From the NCBI GenBank assembly GCA_965116785.1, contig OZ220731.1, forward strand, positions 806,001 to 870,000: 64,000 nucleotides of DNA, given 5' to 3'. Source of the DNA: Bin87 sp965116785. GTDB taxonomy: Bacteria; Chloroflexota; Dehalococcoidia; Lucifugimonadales; UBA3495. Below, in pieces: positions 17,790-25,412 of the stretch. The notes beneath the pieces were generated by a model, which worked only from the letters and a program-made list of their open reading frames with translations, was not told the origin of the DNA and searched no databases. Every line of letters begins with the position of its first letter. The stretch's first letter is position 1. A program made the position numbers and the translations under genes.

Positions 17790-18863
17790 ATGTTGATTCT
17801 GGGCATTGAAACGTCATGCGACGAAACCGCGGTGGGGATCGTGGAGGACGGCAGGACTCTGCGTGCCAACGCGATCGCATCGCAGGCTTCCCTGCACGCG
17901 GCCCACGGCGGGGTTGTCCCTGAACTGGCGTCGCGGCAACACATCCGCGACATGGAACCAACGCTGAGACAGGCCCTGGCAGACGCCGGCGTAACACTTG
18001 ATGACATCGACGCGGTGGCGGTTACCCACGGTCCGGGTTTGGCCGGGGCGCTGATCAGCGGGGTCAACACCGCGAAATCGCTGGCGCTGACCCTGGAAGT
18101 TCCACTGGTGGGGGTCAACCACCTGGAGGGTCACGTCTATGCGGCCTGGCTGGTTCCCGGCGATAGATCTCCGGCGGAGGAACCGGGGTTCCCGCTGGCG
18201 TGCCTGGTGGCGTCGGGCGGCCATACGGACCTGATCCTGATGCAGGGGCACGGGGATTATCGTCTGGTCGGCCGGACGCGAGACGACGCGGCGGGCGAAG
18301 CGTTTGACAAGGCGGCGCGGGTGCTGGGACTGGGGTTCCCCGGGGGCCCGGAAATCCAGAAAGCGGCGGAATCAATGGCGGACTTCTCCGAAGACGGCGT
18401 GCCTTTCGCGGCGGCCTCCGCGCCGTTGCCGCGGGCATGGATGCGCGACACGTTCGATTTCAGCTTCAGCGGTGTGAAAACGGCCCTGCTCCACCGGGCG
18501 CAGAATGTGGGCCTGTATCCCAACCCGGAGGAAGCGGAGGCTGACGTCGACGGGTTGGTGGCGAACCTCGCATACCAGTTCCAGGAGTCTCTGGTAGACG
18601 TGATGACCGCCAAGTTGCTGGAAATGGCCGAACGGTACAAAGCCCGTGGCTTGGTGCTGGGCGGCGGCGTTACGGCCAATGCCCGCCTCCGCCAAAGAGC
18701 GCTGGCAGAGTCGCCGGTGCCGGCGATCATACCGGCGCCCGTGCTGTGCACCGACAACGGGGCGATGATTGCCGCAGGGGCGTTTTACCAGATGCAGCGG
18801 GGCGAAGTGTCCGACCTGGCGTTGGACGTGGACCCGTCTCTGCCCTTCGGTGTGCCGGCGTGA
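17790..18863 (+). CDS. tsaD: tRNA threonylcarbamoyladenosine transferase TsaD
   Basis: A 357-residue Kae1/TsaD protein. It begins LILGIETSCDETAVGIV, has the metal-binding HxxxH in NHLEGH, VASGGHTDLI, and the C-terminal GGGVTANARLR and CTDNGAMIA segments. With TsaB, TsaE and TsaC it places t6A on ANN-decoding tRNAs; the partners are not in the window. Its length is usual. The start is the first ATG after the extended -10 and fits the family N-terminus exactly. It converges with the small membrane protein gene, 12 bases between stops. Confidence 0.96.
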   Translation: MLILGIETSCDETAVGIVEDGRTLRANAIASQASLHAAHGGVVPELASRQHIRDMEPTLRQALADAGVTLDDIDAVAVTHGPGLAGALISGVNTAKSLALTLEVPLVGVNHLEGHVYAAWLVPGDRSPAEEPGFPLACLVASGGHTDLILMQGHGDYRLVGRTRDDAAGEAFDKAARVLGLGFPGGPEIQKAAESMADFSEDGVPFAAASAPLPRAWMRDTFDFSFSGVKTALLHRAQNVGLYPNPEEAEADVDGLVANLAYQFQESLVDVMTAKLLEMAERYKARGLVLGGGVTANARLRQRALAESPVPAIIPAPVLCTDNGAMIAAGAFYQMQRGEVSDLALDVDPSLPFGVPA

Positions 18864-18875
18864 CGTGGCGGCCAG

Positions 18876-19481
18876 TCAGGACCCCGCCGCGCTGATTTCC
18901 CGCACCGCCGCTCGTTCCGGGTCCGAACCGGATTCCGAGCGCAACTGTAGGACGATTCCGGCAAAGGCCATGAGGTCAGCGTTGCCTGCGGTGCAAGGCG
19001 CCTCGACGTTCCAGCTCAAGCCATCGATGCGCAGTATGTTCCCGCCAGCGTCGGTCAGGCTGCGCCAGATCATCCAGCCCAGCAGCACGATGAGCACCAT
19101 CAGCACCGCCGCCATCGCGTGCAGGTTGATGACCGGTATGACCACGTCGGGCAGGCGGTCGACCAGCCAATATGCCAGCAGGAAATATGCGATAACTCCC
19201 CCCGCCAGGAGGACGCCCCACTGTCTCCAGGAGAGACCGCGTCGGGCATCGTTCCGCACGCTGATGGCGGTAACGGTATCCGTCGCGAACATCTGAACCA
19301 CCCTGGTGGGCCCTTCCTCCGTTACCGATATGACCCGGCGGTTCGTTGCCACCAGGAGCCGGCCGTCGGAAGTGGGCTCACGGGTCAGCCCTTGTTCCGC
19401 GTCGAGAAATGCGGCGACGCGCTCACGCGGGAGCAGTTCCACTCCCCGGACTTGGGACAGAAATGACGAGGTGTTATGCAT
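18876..19481 (-). CDS. Hypothetical membrane protein with two transmembrane segments
   Basis: About 201 residues, not recognised. The N-terminal half is soluble and beta-rich (LLVATNRRVISVTEEGP, VVQMFATDTVTAISV), resembling a bacterial PH-like domain. Two hydrophobic stretches follow (VLLAGGVIAYFLLAYWLV; AAVLMVLIVLLGWMIW) joined by a short loop, then a second beta-rich soluble segment. The layout suggests a small membrane-anchored PH-like protein. The start at 19481 was chosen because upstream in-frame sequence looks non-coding and AT-rich; no strong ribosome site is seen, so the start is uncertain. Confidence 0.6.
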   Translation of the reverse strand: MHNTSSFLSQVRGVELLPRERVAAFLDAEQGLTREPTSDGRLLVATNRRVISVTEEGPTRVVQMFATDTVTAISVRNDARRGLSWRQWGVLLAGGVIAYFLLAYWLVDRLPDVVIPVINLHAMAAVLMVLIVLLGWMIWRSLTDAGGNILRIDGLSWNVEAPCTAGNADLMAFAGIVLQLRSESGSDPERAAVREISAAGS

Positions 19482-19823
19482 GGCTGGTGCTGGCAAGGTA
19501 CTTCGGCGTCGAATCGTATCACAGCGCGGCGATGCGATTTTGAAGCGGGCCGGCGAAAATCGTTTGAGATCCACCGACGCGGCGCGGGAACACCGCCCGG
19601 ACGGAACACTGACCGGTCCACGTGACGAAATGGGAAAGATTTGGTCATCTGCGCTGATACCCGGAAAATTTTGTACTTTTTGAAAAAATTGGATTAATTT
19701 TGCATTTCCGAAAGCAGGCAACGACACAAACCCATTTGTTAGATTTCCAGCCACGTTAGGGCGGACGAACTAAACGTGGGCTGCGCGCGCCCCAACGGAT
19801 AGTGAATTCATAGTGGGTAAGTG
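19482..19823. other. Intergenic region with an AT-rich block
   Basis: This stretch of about 340 bases between divergent genes holds no convincing gene. Bases from about 19655 to 19740 are strikingly AT-rich for this genome, with runs of A and T around 19665-19705. It probably carries promoters for rsmH on one side and the membrane protein on the other, but no consensus pair could be fixed. Two GTGGG words (19776, 19813) are not spaced like MraZ-binding repeats. Confidence 0.5.
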
Positions 19824-20846
19824 ATGACGCTGGCGGTAAAGCACAGGCAAATGCCAACTGCCATCTCGTTTGGGACTGTGTTGCGCCGGTGGCCAACACT
19901 GGTTTGCCCAACGCGTGCGAACGGGGATGAGGCGGTTCATCACACTCCGGTGCTGGTTGCTGAGGCCGTGGAATGGCTGTCAGCGGGCCCCGCCAAGGTT
20001 TATCTCGACGGCACGGTGGGAGAGGGTGGACATTCGCAGGCGATCCTTGACGCGTCGGGACCCACTGGGGTTGTGTTGGGGATAGATCGAGACCCGCGGT
20101 CGGTGGATGCGGCTCGCCGCCGTCTGACCGGTTACGGGGATCGCGTGCGCATCGTGCATGGGAATTACGCCGACATGAGCAATCTGGCGCTTCAAGCCGG
20201 CATCGAACGGGTCGACGGCATTTTGCTGGACCTGGGAATTTCCTCCCGCCAGATCGACGCATCGGGATATGGTTTTTCTTTCCAACGGGACGAGCCGCTG
20301 GACATGCGGTACGACACCGTCGGGTCGACGGCGGCGGACTTGCTGAACCACACCGACGAGCGGGAGCTGGCCGACGTAATTTACCGGTACGGGGAGGAGC
20401 GTCGCAGTCGCGCGGTCGCTCGGGCGATCGTGGCGGCACGGCCCATCACCGGCACGGCCCGGCTGGCTTCAGTGGTCGCCCGAGCCCTCGGCGGGCGTCG
20501 TGGCAGCCGGCATCCGGCCACCAAAACGTTCCAGGCGCTACGAATCGCGGTAAACGACGAGCTGATGTACCTCCAGGCCGGCCTGAGCGCCGTTCCCGGC
20601 ATGCTGAGACCCGGCGGTCGGCTGGTGGTGATCAGCTACCACAGCCTGGAAGACCGGCTGGTCAAAGTCTGGATGGACCGGGAGGCGGCGCAATGCATCT
20701 GCCCGCCGGAGTTGCCCGTCTGTGCGTGTGACCACGAGCCGACGGTCCGGTTCGCGCGGCGTCGGGTGGTTCGTCCTTCCACCACAGAAACAGGCAACAA
20801 CCCGCGCAGCAGAAGCGCGCGCCTCAGGGCGGTGGAACGCATCTGA
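19824..20846 (+). CDS. rsmH: 16S rRNA (cytosine1402-N4)-methyltransferase RsmH
   Basis: The core matches RsmH/MraW: HHTPVLVAEAVEWL, YLDGTVGEGGHSQAI (AdoMet loop), GILLDLGISSRQID, RLASVVARALG, FQALRIAVNDEL and VISYHSLEDRLVK. It methylates N4 of C1402 in 16S rRNA. The protein here is about 340 residues, with some 35 residues before the usual N-terminus, so the true start could be a later GTG (19878) or TTG (19881); ribosome-site evidence is weak for all. It opens the reduced division cluster rsmH-ftsA-ftsZ, in the position held in standard dcw clusters but without mraZ, ftsL, ftsI or mur genes. Confidence 0.93.
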   Translation: MTLAVKHRQMPTAISFGTVLRRWPTLVCPTRANGDEAVHHTPVLVAEAVEWLSAGPAKVYLDGTVGEGGHSQAILDASGPTGVVLGIDRDPRSVDAARRRLTGYGDRVRIVHGNYADMSNLALQAGIERVDGILLDLGISSRQIDASGYGFSFQRDEPLDMRYDTVGSTAADLLNHTDERELADVIYRYGEERRSRAVARAIVAARPITGTARLASVVARALGGRRGSRHPATKTFQALRIAVNDELMYLQAGLSAVPGMLRPGGRLVVISYHSLEDRLVKVWMDREAAQCICPPELPVCACDHEPTVRFARRRVVRPSTTETGNNPRSRSARLRAVERI

Positions 20847-20911
20847 TCCGCCGCCTGTCAACGATCATTGTTCCTAATCTCATAACCACATACTACCGAG
20901 GTAACGCCACA

Positions 20912-22210
20912 ATGCCACAGGAATCGATGTACGCCGCCGTTGACATAGGCACAAGCAAAATCATTTCGATCGTCGCGCGGCTCGGCCCTGAAGGAGAGCT
21001 GAAGCCGCTGGGCACCGGCGTGGCCCCGTCCAACGGTGTGCAGCAGGGCATAATCGACGATTTCGGCGAGGTCAAAAACAGCCTGCAGGAAAGCATGAGC
21101 GAGTGCCTGCGCTACGTGGGTCGCAATCCCGTGGACCGCTTTCACGTGGTGGTGAACGGCGATCACCTGGTCAGCCTCAACTCGACGGAGATGTTGGGAA
21201 GCGGCCAAGAGGTGGTCACCATCACCGAACAGCGTTTGCGTTCCCTCATGAGCAGCCAGTCCGGGAGCCTGGAGCAGCAACTGGACAGCCGCAGCGAGCA
21301 GACGTTGCATATGATCCCGATGCGATATCGGCTCGACGGCATGACTGGCGTGCGCAACCCGACCGGCCTGGACACCAACGAATTGCAGCTGGAAGCCCAC
21401 ATCGTGCGCGGCATGTCGGTGCCGCTGGGCAACACGGTGCGCGCGCTGCAGTCGTGCCGGGCCAAGGTGGAGGGGATGATTGCCCACCCGCTCGCCTCGG
21501 CAGAAGGAGTGCTAACCGCCGACGAGCGGGAGATGGGCGTGGTGGTCGTGGACATCGGGGCCGGGACGATCAAGACGGCGATCTATCGCGAAGGGACGCC
21601 GATCTTTTCGTCGGTGGTTCCAGTGGGCGGGAACCAGCTCACCAGGGATATGGCAGTGGCGATGCGAGTGCCGTATCAAATGGCCGAGGACCTGAAAGTC
21701 CAGTTTGGCCACGCGATGCCGGACGCAATTCCGGCGAACGAAGAAGTACTGATCCCGGCGACCCAGGTGCAGCCGAGGCGAATGGTATTGCGCCGAGAGC
21801 TGTGCGAACCGCTGTACATGCGCTCGCTGCAGGTGATGAAGCTCATCAGCGAAGAGCTCTACCGGGCGGAGATCGGAGCTATGCCGCCTGGTGGGATCGT
21901 GTTGACAGGGGGCGTTTCCCGAATGCCCGGTCTGGCGGAAATGGCCTCACGCGGTTTGAAAACCGACGTGCGCGTGGGAGTTCCACTCTGGTACGCGGGA
22001 TTGCCGGAATCGCTGCGGGTGCCGGAATTCTCCGCTGTGTTGGGCGCCCTGCAGTGGGCGGTCAAGCACCGGAACCGGCCGGATCAGGACAGGCCCAGAG
22101 GATCCGGCGAGCGGAACTGGTCACCGGCCTCGCTGTTCCGGCGGCCGTTCGCGCGTTCCGGCGCGCGGCGAACCGCGTCCGAGCCTGAGTTCGAGGACGA
22201 GCAGATCTAA
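20912..22210 (+). CDS. ftsA: Cell division protein FtsA
   Basis: A 432-residue actin-fold protein beginning YAAVDIGTSKIISIVA (phosphate 1), with a second phosphate loop VVVVDIGAGTIKTAIY and the adenosine motif GIVLTGGVSRMPGL. Between them lies the SHS2/1C-type insertion (HVVVNGDHLVS). FtsA tethers FtsZ to the membrane; the C-terminus is rich in Arg and aromatic residues (LFRRPFARSG) and may supply the amphipathic membrane helix, though an acidic tail follows it. GAGGT precedes the ATG by about 9 bases. It lies immediately upstream of ftsZ. Confidence 0.93.
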   Translation: MPQESMYAAVDIGTSKIISIVARLGPEGELKPLGTGVAPSNGVQQGIIDDFGEVKNSLQESMSECLRYVGRNPVDRFHVVVNGDHLVSLNSTEMLGSGQEVVTITEQRLRSLMSSQSGSLEQQLDSRSEQTLHMIPMRYRLDGMTGVRNPTGLDTNELQLEAHIVRGMSVPLGNTVRALQSCRAKVEGMIAHPLASAEGVLTADEREMGVVVVDIGAGTIKTAIYREGTPIFSSVVPVGGNQLTRDMAVAMRVPYQMAEDLKVQFGHAMPDAIPANEEVLIPATQVQPRRMVLRRELCEPLYMRSLQVMKLISEELYRAEIGAMPPGGIVLTGGVSRMPGLAEMASRGLKTDVRVGVPLWYAGLPESLRVPEFSAVLGALQWAVKHRNRPDQDRPRGSGERNWSPASLFRRPFARSGARRTASEPEFEDEQI

Positions 22211-22306
22211 AGCCATCGGACGCGCGCCGGGTGGTGCGCGGGCCGCCACAGTTTGATCATCAAACAAATCACAACCCAGCCAACAATAACAGGAGGCGAA
22301 AGGACG

Positions 22307-23449
22307 ATGATATTTCCCGATAACTCCGCGTCGTGGGAGCCAGCCGAGCGCTTTGATGAGACCGACGGCCTGATACCCGAGATCGGACGGGGGGTTCCGC
22401 TGATAAAAGTGCTTGGCGTGGGCGGCGGCGGCTCCAACGCGGTCAGCCGCATGTATAAGGAAAAGCTGCCCGTGGTCGAGTATTACGCGCTGAACACCGA
22501 CTCGCAGCATCTTGCCCGGTGCGACGTGCACTACCGTATCGCGTTGGGCCGCAACCTGACCCGTGGGTTGGGCGCCGGCGCCCAACCTGAACTGGGTCGG
22601 CAGGCCGCGGAAGAGTCGCGGGCCGAAATCGAGCAGGCGGTAAGCGGCGCCGACATGGTGTTTCTGGCGGTGGGCATGGGTGGCGGAACCGGCACCGGAG
22701 CTGCTCCGGTGGTGGCGCAGATCGCCAAGGAATCGGGCGCTCTGACCATCGCGGTGGTGAGCCGGCCCTTCGGCTTTGAGGCGCAGATGCGGCGCAAGAA
22801 CGCCGAGGACGGCCTGGAACGGTTGCAGGACCATGTCGACACCATGATCGTAATTCCCAACGACCGCCTGCTCGCGCTCAATGAGGAACAGTCCGACTCT
22901 TACTCGTGGGAGGACGCGCTCAAGTTGGCGGACTCGGTGTTGCACCAGGGCATCAGCGCCATCGCCGAGGTGGTCACCGTGCCCGGCGAAATCAACGTGG
23001 ACTTCGCCGACGTGAAGACGATCCTCACGGGCGCCGGCCAGGCCTGGTTGTCCATTGGCCGGGGTCGAGGAGAAGGAAGGGCCAGGGAAGCGGCCCGGCA
23101 GTGCACGACCAGCCCGTTGCTGGACATTTCCCTGGAAGGATCCCGGCGGATCCTGTTCGTCCTGACCGGCGGTAACAACTTGTCGTTGCAGGAGGTCCAG
23201 GAAGCGGCGGCGGTGGTTGAGGATCTGGCGGACCCCAACGCCAACATCATCTTCGGGACCAATCGGGATGCCCGGCTGGACGACGAAGTGAAGATGACTA
23301 TGGTGGCGGCGGACTTCCCGGCGGTGTTCGACACCCCGGAAGACGATATCGCCAAGTTGCTGAACGAGATGGACGTCCCGGAAAGAAGGGATTACGAACT
23401 CCCGACGTTCTTGCAGAACCGTCAGAATCGCAGGGGATTTTACCGCTAG
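22307..23449 (+). CDS. ftsZ: Cell division protein FtsZ
   Basis: A 380-residue tubulin homologue. GVGGGGSNAV binds the nucleotide base region, the tubulin signature GGGTGTGAAPV is intact, and the T7 loop reads NVDFADVKTIL, so GTPase activity should be normal. The C-terminal conserved peptide for FtsA binding is visible as ELPTFLQNRQ, with almost no linker before it. The start ATG at 22307 follows AGGAGG and AAAGGA; an upstream in-frame ATG at 22253 has no ribosome site. A terminator follows the gene. Confidence 0.95.
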   Translation: MIFPDNSASWEPAERFDETDGLIPEIGRGVPLIKVLGVGGGGSNAVSRMYKEKLPVVEYYALNTDSQHLARCDVHYRIALGRNLTRGLGAGAQPELGRQAAEESRAEIEQAVSGADMVFLAVGMGGGTGTGAAPVVAQIAKESGALTIAVVSRPFGFEAQMRRKNAEDGLERLQDHVDTMIVIPNDRLLALNEEQSDSYSWEDALKLADSVLHQGISAIAEVVTVPGEINVDFADVKTILTGAGQAWLSIGRGRGEGRAREAARQCTTSPLLDISLEGSRRILFVLTGGNNLSLQEVQEAAAVVEDLADPNANIIFGTNRDARLDDEVKMTMVAADFPAVFDTPEDDIAKLLNEMDVPERRDYELPTFLQNRQNRRGFYR

Positions 23450-23472
23450 ATCAATCCCTCTCCGACCCCCGT

Positions 23473-23508
23473 GGCCCCCTCTTCTTTCGGGAGAGGGGGC
23501 CAATTTTT
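23473..23508 (+). terminator. Rho-independent terminator after ftsZ
   Basis: A 10-bp GC-rich stem (GGCCCCCTCT with AGAGGGGGCC) and a short loop are followed by AATTTTT. It separates the division genes from nrdR, which has its own promoter. Confidence 0.85.
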
Positions 23509-23596
23509 GGGCTGCCACGCATGGCGGGCGGAAAATCGCGAAAAATCCGGCTGAAATTCTGACGCGGTTCTCCGTGCGAACCGGAATCGGGGTCGG

Positions 23597-23602
23597 TATA
23601 AT
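23597..23602 (+). promoter_or_regulatory. -10 element of the nrdR promoter
   Basis: A perfect TATAAT lies about 97 bases before the nrdR start and immediately upstream of two NrdR-box-like sites, giving a long leader. No clear -35 is seen. Confidence 0.6.
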
Positions 23603-23607
23603 CCTGA

Positions 23608-23654
23608 CTACTACAGATTGTGGTTTGCGGGTTCAAAAACACAACATATACCGT
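23608..23654 (+). promoter_or_regulatory. Tandem NrdR-box-like sites upstream of nrdR
   Basis: Two 16-base sites, CTACTACAGATTGTGG (23608-23623) and ACACAACATATACCGT (23639-23654), match the NrdR consensus ACACWATATATWGTGT at 11 and 13 positions by eye. Their starts are 31 bases apart, the helical spacing known for NrdR box pairs. They sit just downstream of TATAAT, where binding would block transcription, suggesting autoregulation of nrdR. Confidence 0.65.
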
Positions 23655-23698
23655 TTTCGAAAACTTTCCGAAAAAGCGACCAAAAGGCGACCGATCCC

Positions 23699-24226
23699 AT
23701 GAAATGTCCTTACTGCGAAACGGTGCAAAGCAAGGTGACCGATTCGCGGGATGCCGACAACGGCATCCGGCGGCGACGGGAGTGCCTGTCCTGCGGGCGT
23801 CGGTTCACCACCCACGAACAGGTCAGACTGCCGACGCTGCAAGTGGACAAGCGCAACGGCAGGCGCGAGGAATTCAGCAGGTCCAAGCTCGTTTCGGGCA
23901 TCGCCATGGCCTGTACCCGCAGGCCAATACCCGGGCGCGACATTGACCGCCTGGCCGACGATATCGAAACGGAACTCCAGCGCCTGGGCAGCGGCGTGGT
24001 CAAATCGCGGGACCTGGGACTGATGGTTCTGGAGCGGCTGCGCACGCTGGATGAGGTTGCGTACATGCGGTACGCGTCGGTGTATTACGACTTCCAGGGA
24101 GCGGACGACTTCGAAGAACAAGCCCGCTCCCTGCGACAGGGGCAACCGGAACCGCTGCTGAGCCTGGCTGCGGTTACCTCCCGGAAGCCCCGGGCTCGCC
24201 GCTCCACCCGGCGCGACGGCCAATAG
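23699..24226 (+). CDS. nrdR: Transcriptional repressor NrdR
   Basis: A 175-residue NrdR. The N-terminal zinc ribbon is CPYC (residues 3-6) with CLSCGRRF; an ATP-cone follows (VDKRNGRREEFSRSKL, then GSGVVKSRDLGLMVLERL and RYASVYYDF). NrdR senses ATP/dATP and represses ribonucleotide reductase genes; the class II reductase gene nrdJ lies 1.2 kb downstream. The start fits the family N-terminus MKCPYC exactly. The C-terminal Arg-rich tail (RKPRARRSTRR) is longer than in many homologues. Confidence 0.95.
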   Translation: MKCPYCETVQSKVTDSRDADNGIRRRRECLSCGRRFTTHEQVRLPTLQVDKRNGRREEFSRSKLVSGIAMACTRRPIPGRDIDRLADDIETELQRLGSGVVKSRDLGLMVLERLRTLDEVAYMRYASVYYDFQGADDFEEQARSLRQGQPEPLLSLAAVTSRKPRARRSTRRDGQ

Positions 24227-24412
24227 GCGAACCACGGACGATGCCTTGCATTGATGAGGATGTCATCTGTGGACCGCAACGAGGCGTATCTACTAATGGA
24301 CTCAAGGACGCTCCGGCATCGCCACCATTGTCGGGCGTCCCGGTCAAACCAAATCGGCAATCATGCCACCTGCTCGCCATACCTAACCCTGAGGGAGGTG
24401 TTTAACACCATC

Positions 24413-24670
24413 ATGAGCAGCAGCGTTCAATACTCCGCCTTCACAAGGCTGTTGACCCACAACAACCGGGTTCACGACATGGAGGAGATGCTGCGGAAGA
24501 TGTGGGTCCCGTCGGACTGGGCCACCAGCGACGCGGACAATGGCGACTCGTGGATTCCGAACCCCTTTGCCGAGCTTCAGGATGACCTGGACCGGGAGGC
24601 CCGGGCGTGCCTGGTGAGTTGCTGGGCGGCATTGCCGGCGCAGCGGGAGGACGATGACCTCATCGCGTAA
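24413..24670 (+). CDS. Hypothetical protein between nrdR and nrdJ
   Basis: An unrecognised 85-residue acidic protein (RVHDMEEMLRKMWVPSDWA; FAELQDDLDREARACL), probably mostly helical, with a short polar C-terminus. GGAGGTG lies 12-13 bases before the ATG at 24413; the frame is open upstream but that part does not look like protein. It overlaps an in-frame start of the next unknown gene by 17 bases if that gene starts at 24654. It lies between the repressor nrdR and its expected target nrdJ, so a link to nucleotide metabolism is possible but unproven. Confidence 0.5.
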   Translation: MSSSVQYSAFTRLLTHNNRVHDMEEMLRKMWVPSDWATSDADNGDSWIPNPFAELQDDLDREARACLVSCWAALPAQREDDDLIA

Positions 24671-24776
24671 AAGCGTTCACCGTCACCGACGGTCGGCTGC
24701 GGCGGACGTCGCTCCGCCGCGCCGTGCGCCAACCTGTCAACTCCAGCATGAGCCTGACGCTCGGGAGCCTGAAGAA

Positions 24777-25223
24777 ATGCAACATTCGGTGCATTACAAC
24801 GTAGATATCCATTGCGGCCCGTGCCCGGAAGGGGCGGAGGCCGAAATTACCCAGCGGTTGCGAACCGCGTTCCCGGTGACCAATTGCCGGAACACGCCCA
24901 CGGGGCTGTCGTTACGCCTGACTGCGGGTCACCAGTACGCGTATGGGGCGCTGCGAGATTTCGCGGACCTGGTAGCGGACACGCTGACCCGGTTGGGAAT
25001 AAGCATGACGTCCGGGGTGGTGCGCCTGGTCACCAGAGGGACCCCGGGTGAGGAAGGAGTCTGGCATCGCGTTCAGGACGCCACGGCTGCTTTGGTCGGA
25101 TTGGACCTCAGGCCGGAACGCGAGACGCCCGTGCTGTATTTTTACAAAGGATTGCGGTTCGATCTGGACCTGTCCGCACGACTCAAGGGAGTGAACAGGA
25201 AAAGCGAGGTCGGAGCAATCTGA
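24777..25223 (+). CDS. Hypothetical protein upstream of nrdJ
   Basis: An unrecognised 148-residue protein. It begins MQHSVHYNVDIHCGPCPEGAE, with a CGPC (CxxC) pair at residues 13-16, followed by an alpha/beta segment (GLSLRLTAGHQYAYGALRDFADLVADTLTRL) and VLYFYKGLRFDLDLSARL near the end. CGPC is a thioredoxin-like spelling but no thioredoxin fold is evident. GGGAG is about 9 bases before the chosen ATG; an alternative start at 24654 would add 41 low-complexity residues. A strong hairpin follows the stop. Confidence 0.55.
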   Translation: MQHSVHYNVDIHCGPCPEGAEAEITQRLRTAFPVTNCRNTPTGLSLRLTAGHQYAYGALRDFADLVADTLTRLGISMTSGVVRLVTRGTPGEEGVWHRVQDATAALVGLDLRPERETPVLYFYKGLRFDLDLSARLKGVNRKSEVGAI

Positions 25224-25228
25224 CTTTT

Positions 25229-25264
25229 GGAGGCGGGGCGTTGGTGCGCCAGCGTCCCGCCTCC
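25229..25264 (+). terminator. Strong hairpin after the second unknown gene
   Basis: A 16-bp stem (5' arm 25229-25244, 3' arm 25249-25264, two G-T pairs) with loop TGCG starts 5 bases after the stop codon. There is no T-run, so it may act as a 3' end, a factor-dependent terminator or an mRNA stabiliser rather than a classical terminator. Confidence 0.5.
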
Positions 25265-25412
25265 CCGGCGTGTCGGGTCAACAGACCCCGGCGCGTGAAA
25301 GGGTTGATGGTTTAGACTACAGCGATGCACGGTAGACCCATGCCGATCATCGTGGTTCATCCGTCAATCATAAATGTTGACCATATAATTGATTTTGAGG
25401 GAGGTACCTGCT

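Noticed and set aside
19776..19817. Two GTGGG words before rsmH as possible MraZ sites
   Set aside because: They are 37 bases apart and only two, unlike the closely spaced triple repeats bound by MraZ, and no mraZ gene is present.
25317..25393. NrdR box pair before nrdJ
   Set aside because: The best core, around 25381, matches only about 7 of 10 positions and no partner lies 31-32 bases away.
25224..25412. Cobalamin riboswitch before the B12-dependent nrdJ
   Set aside because: The region is too short and shows no B12-box-like conserved core; it holds a simple hairpin.
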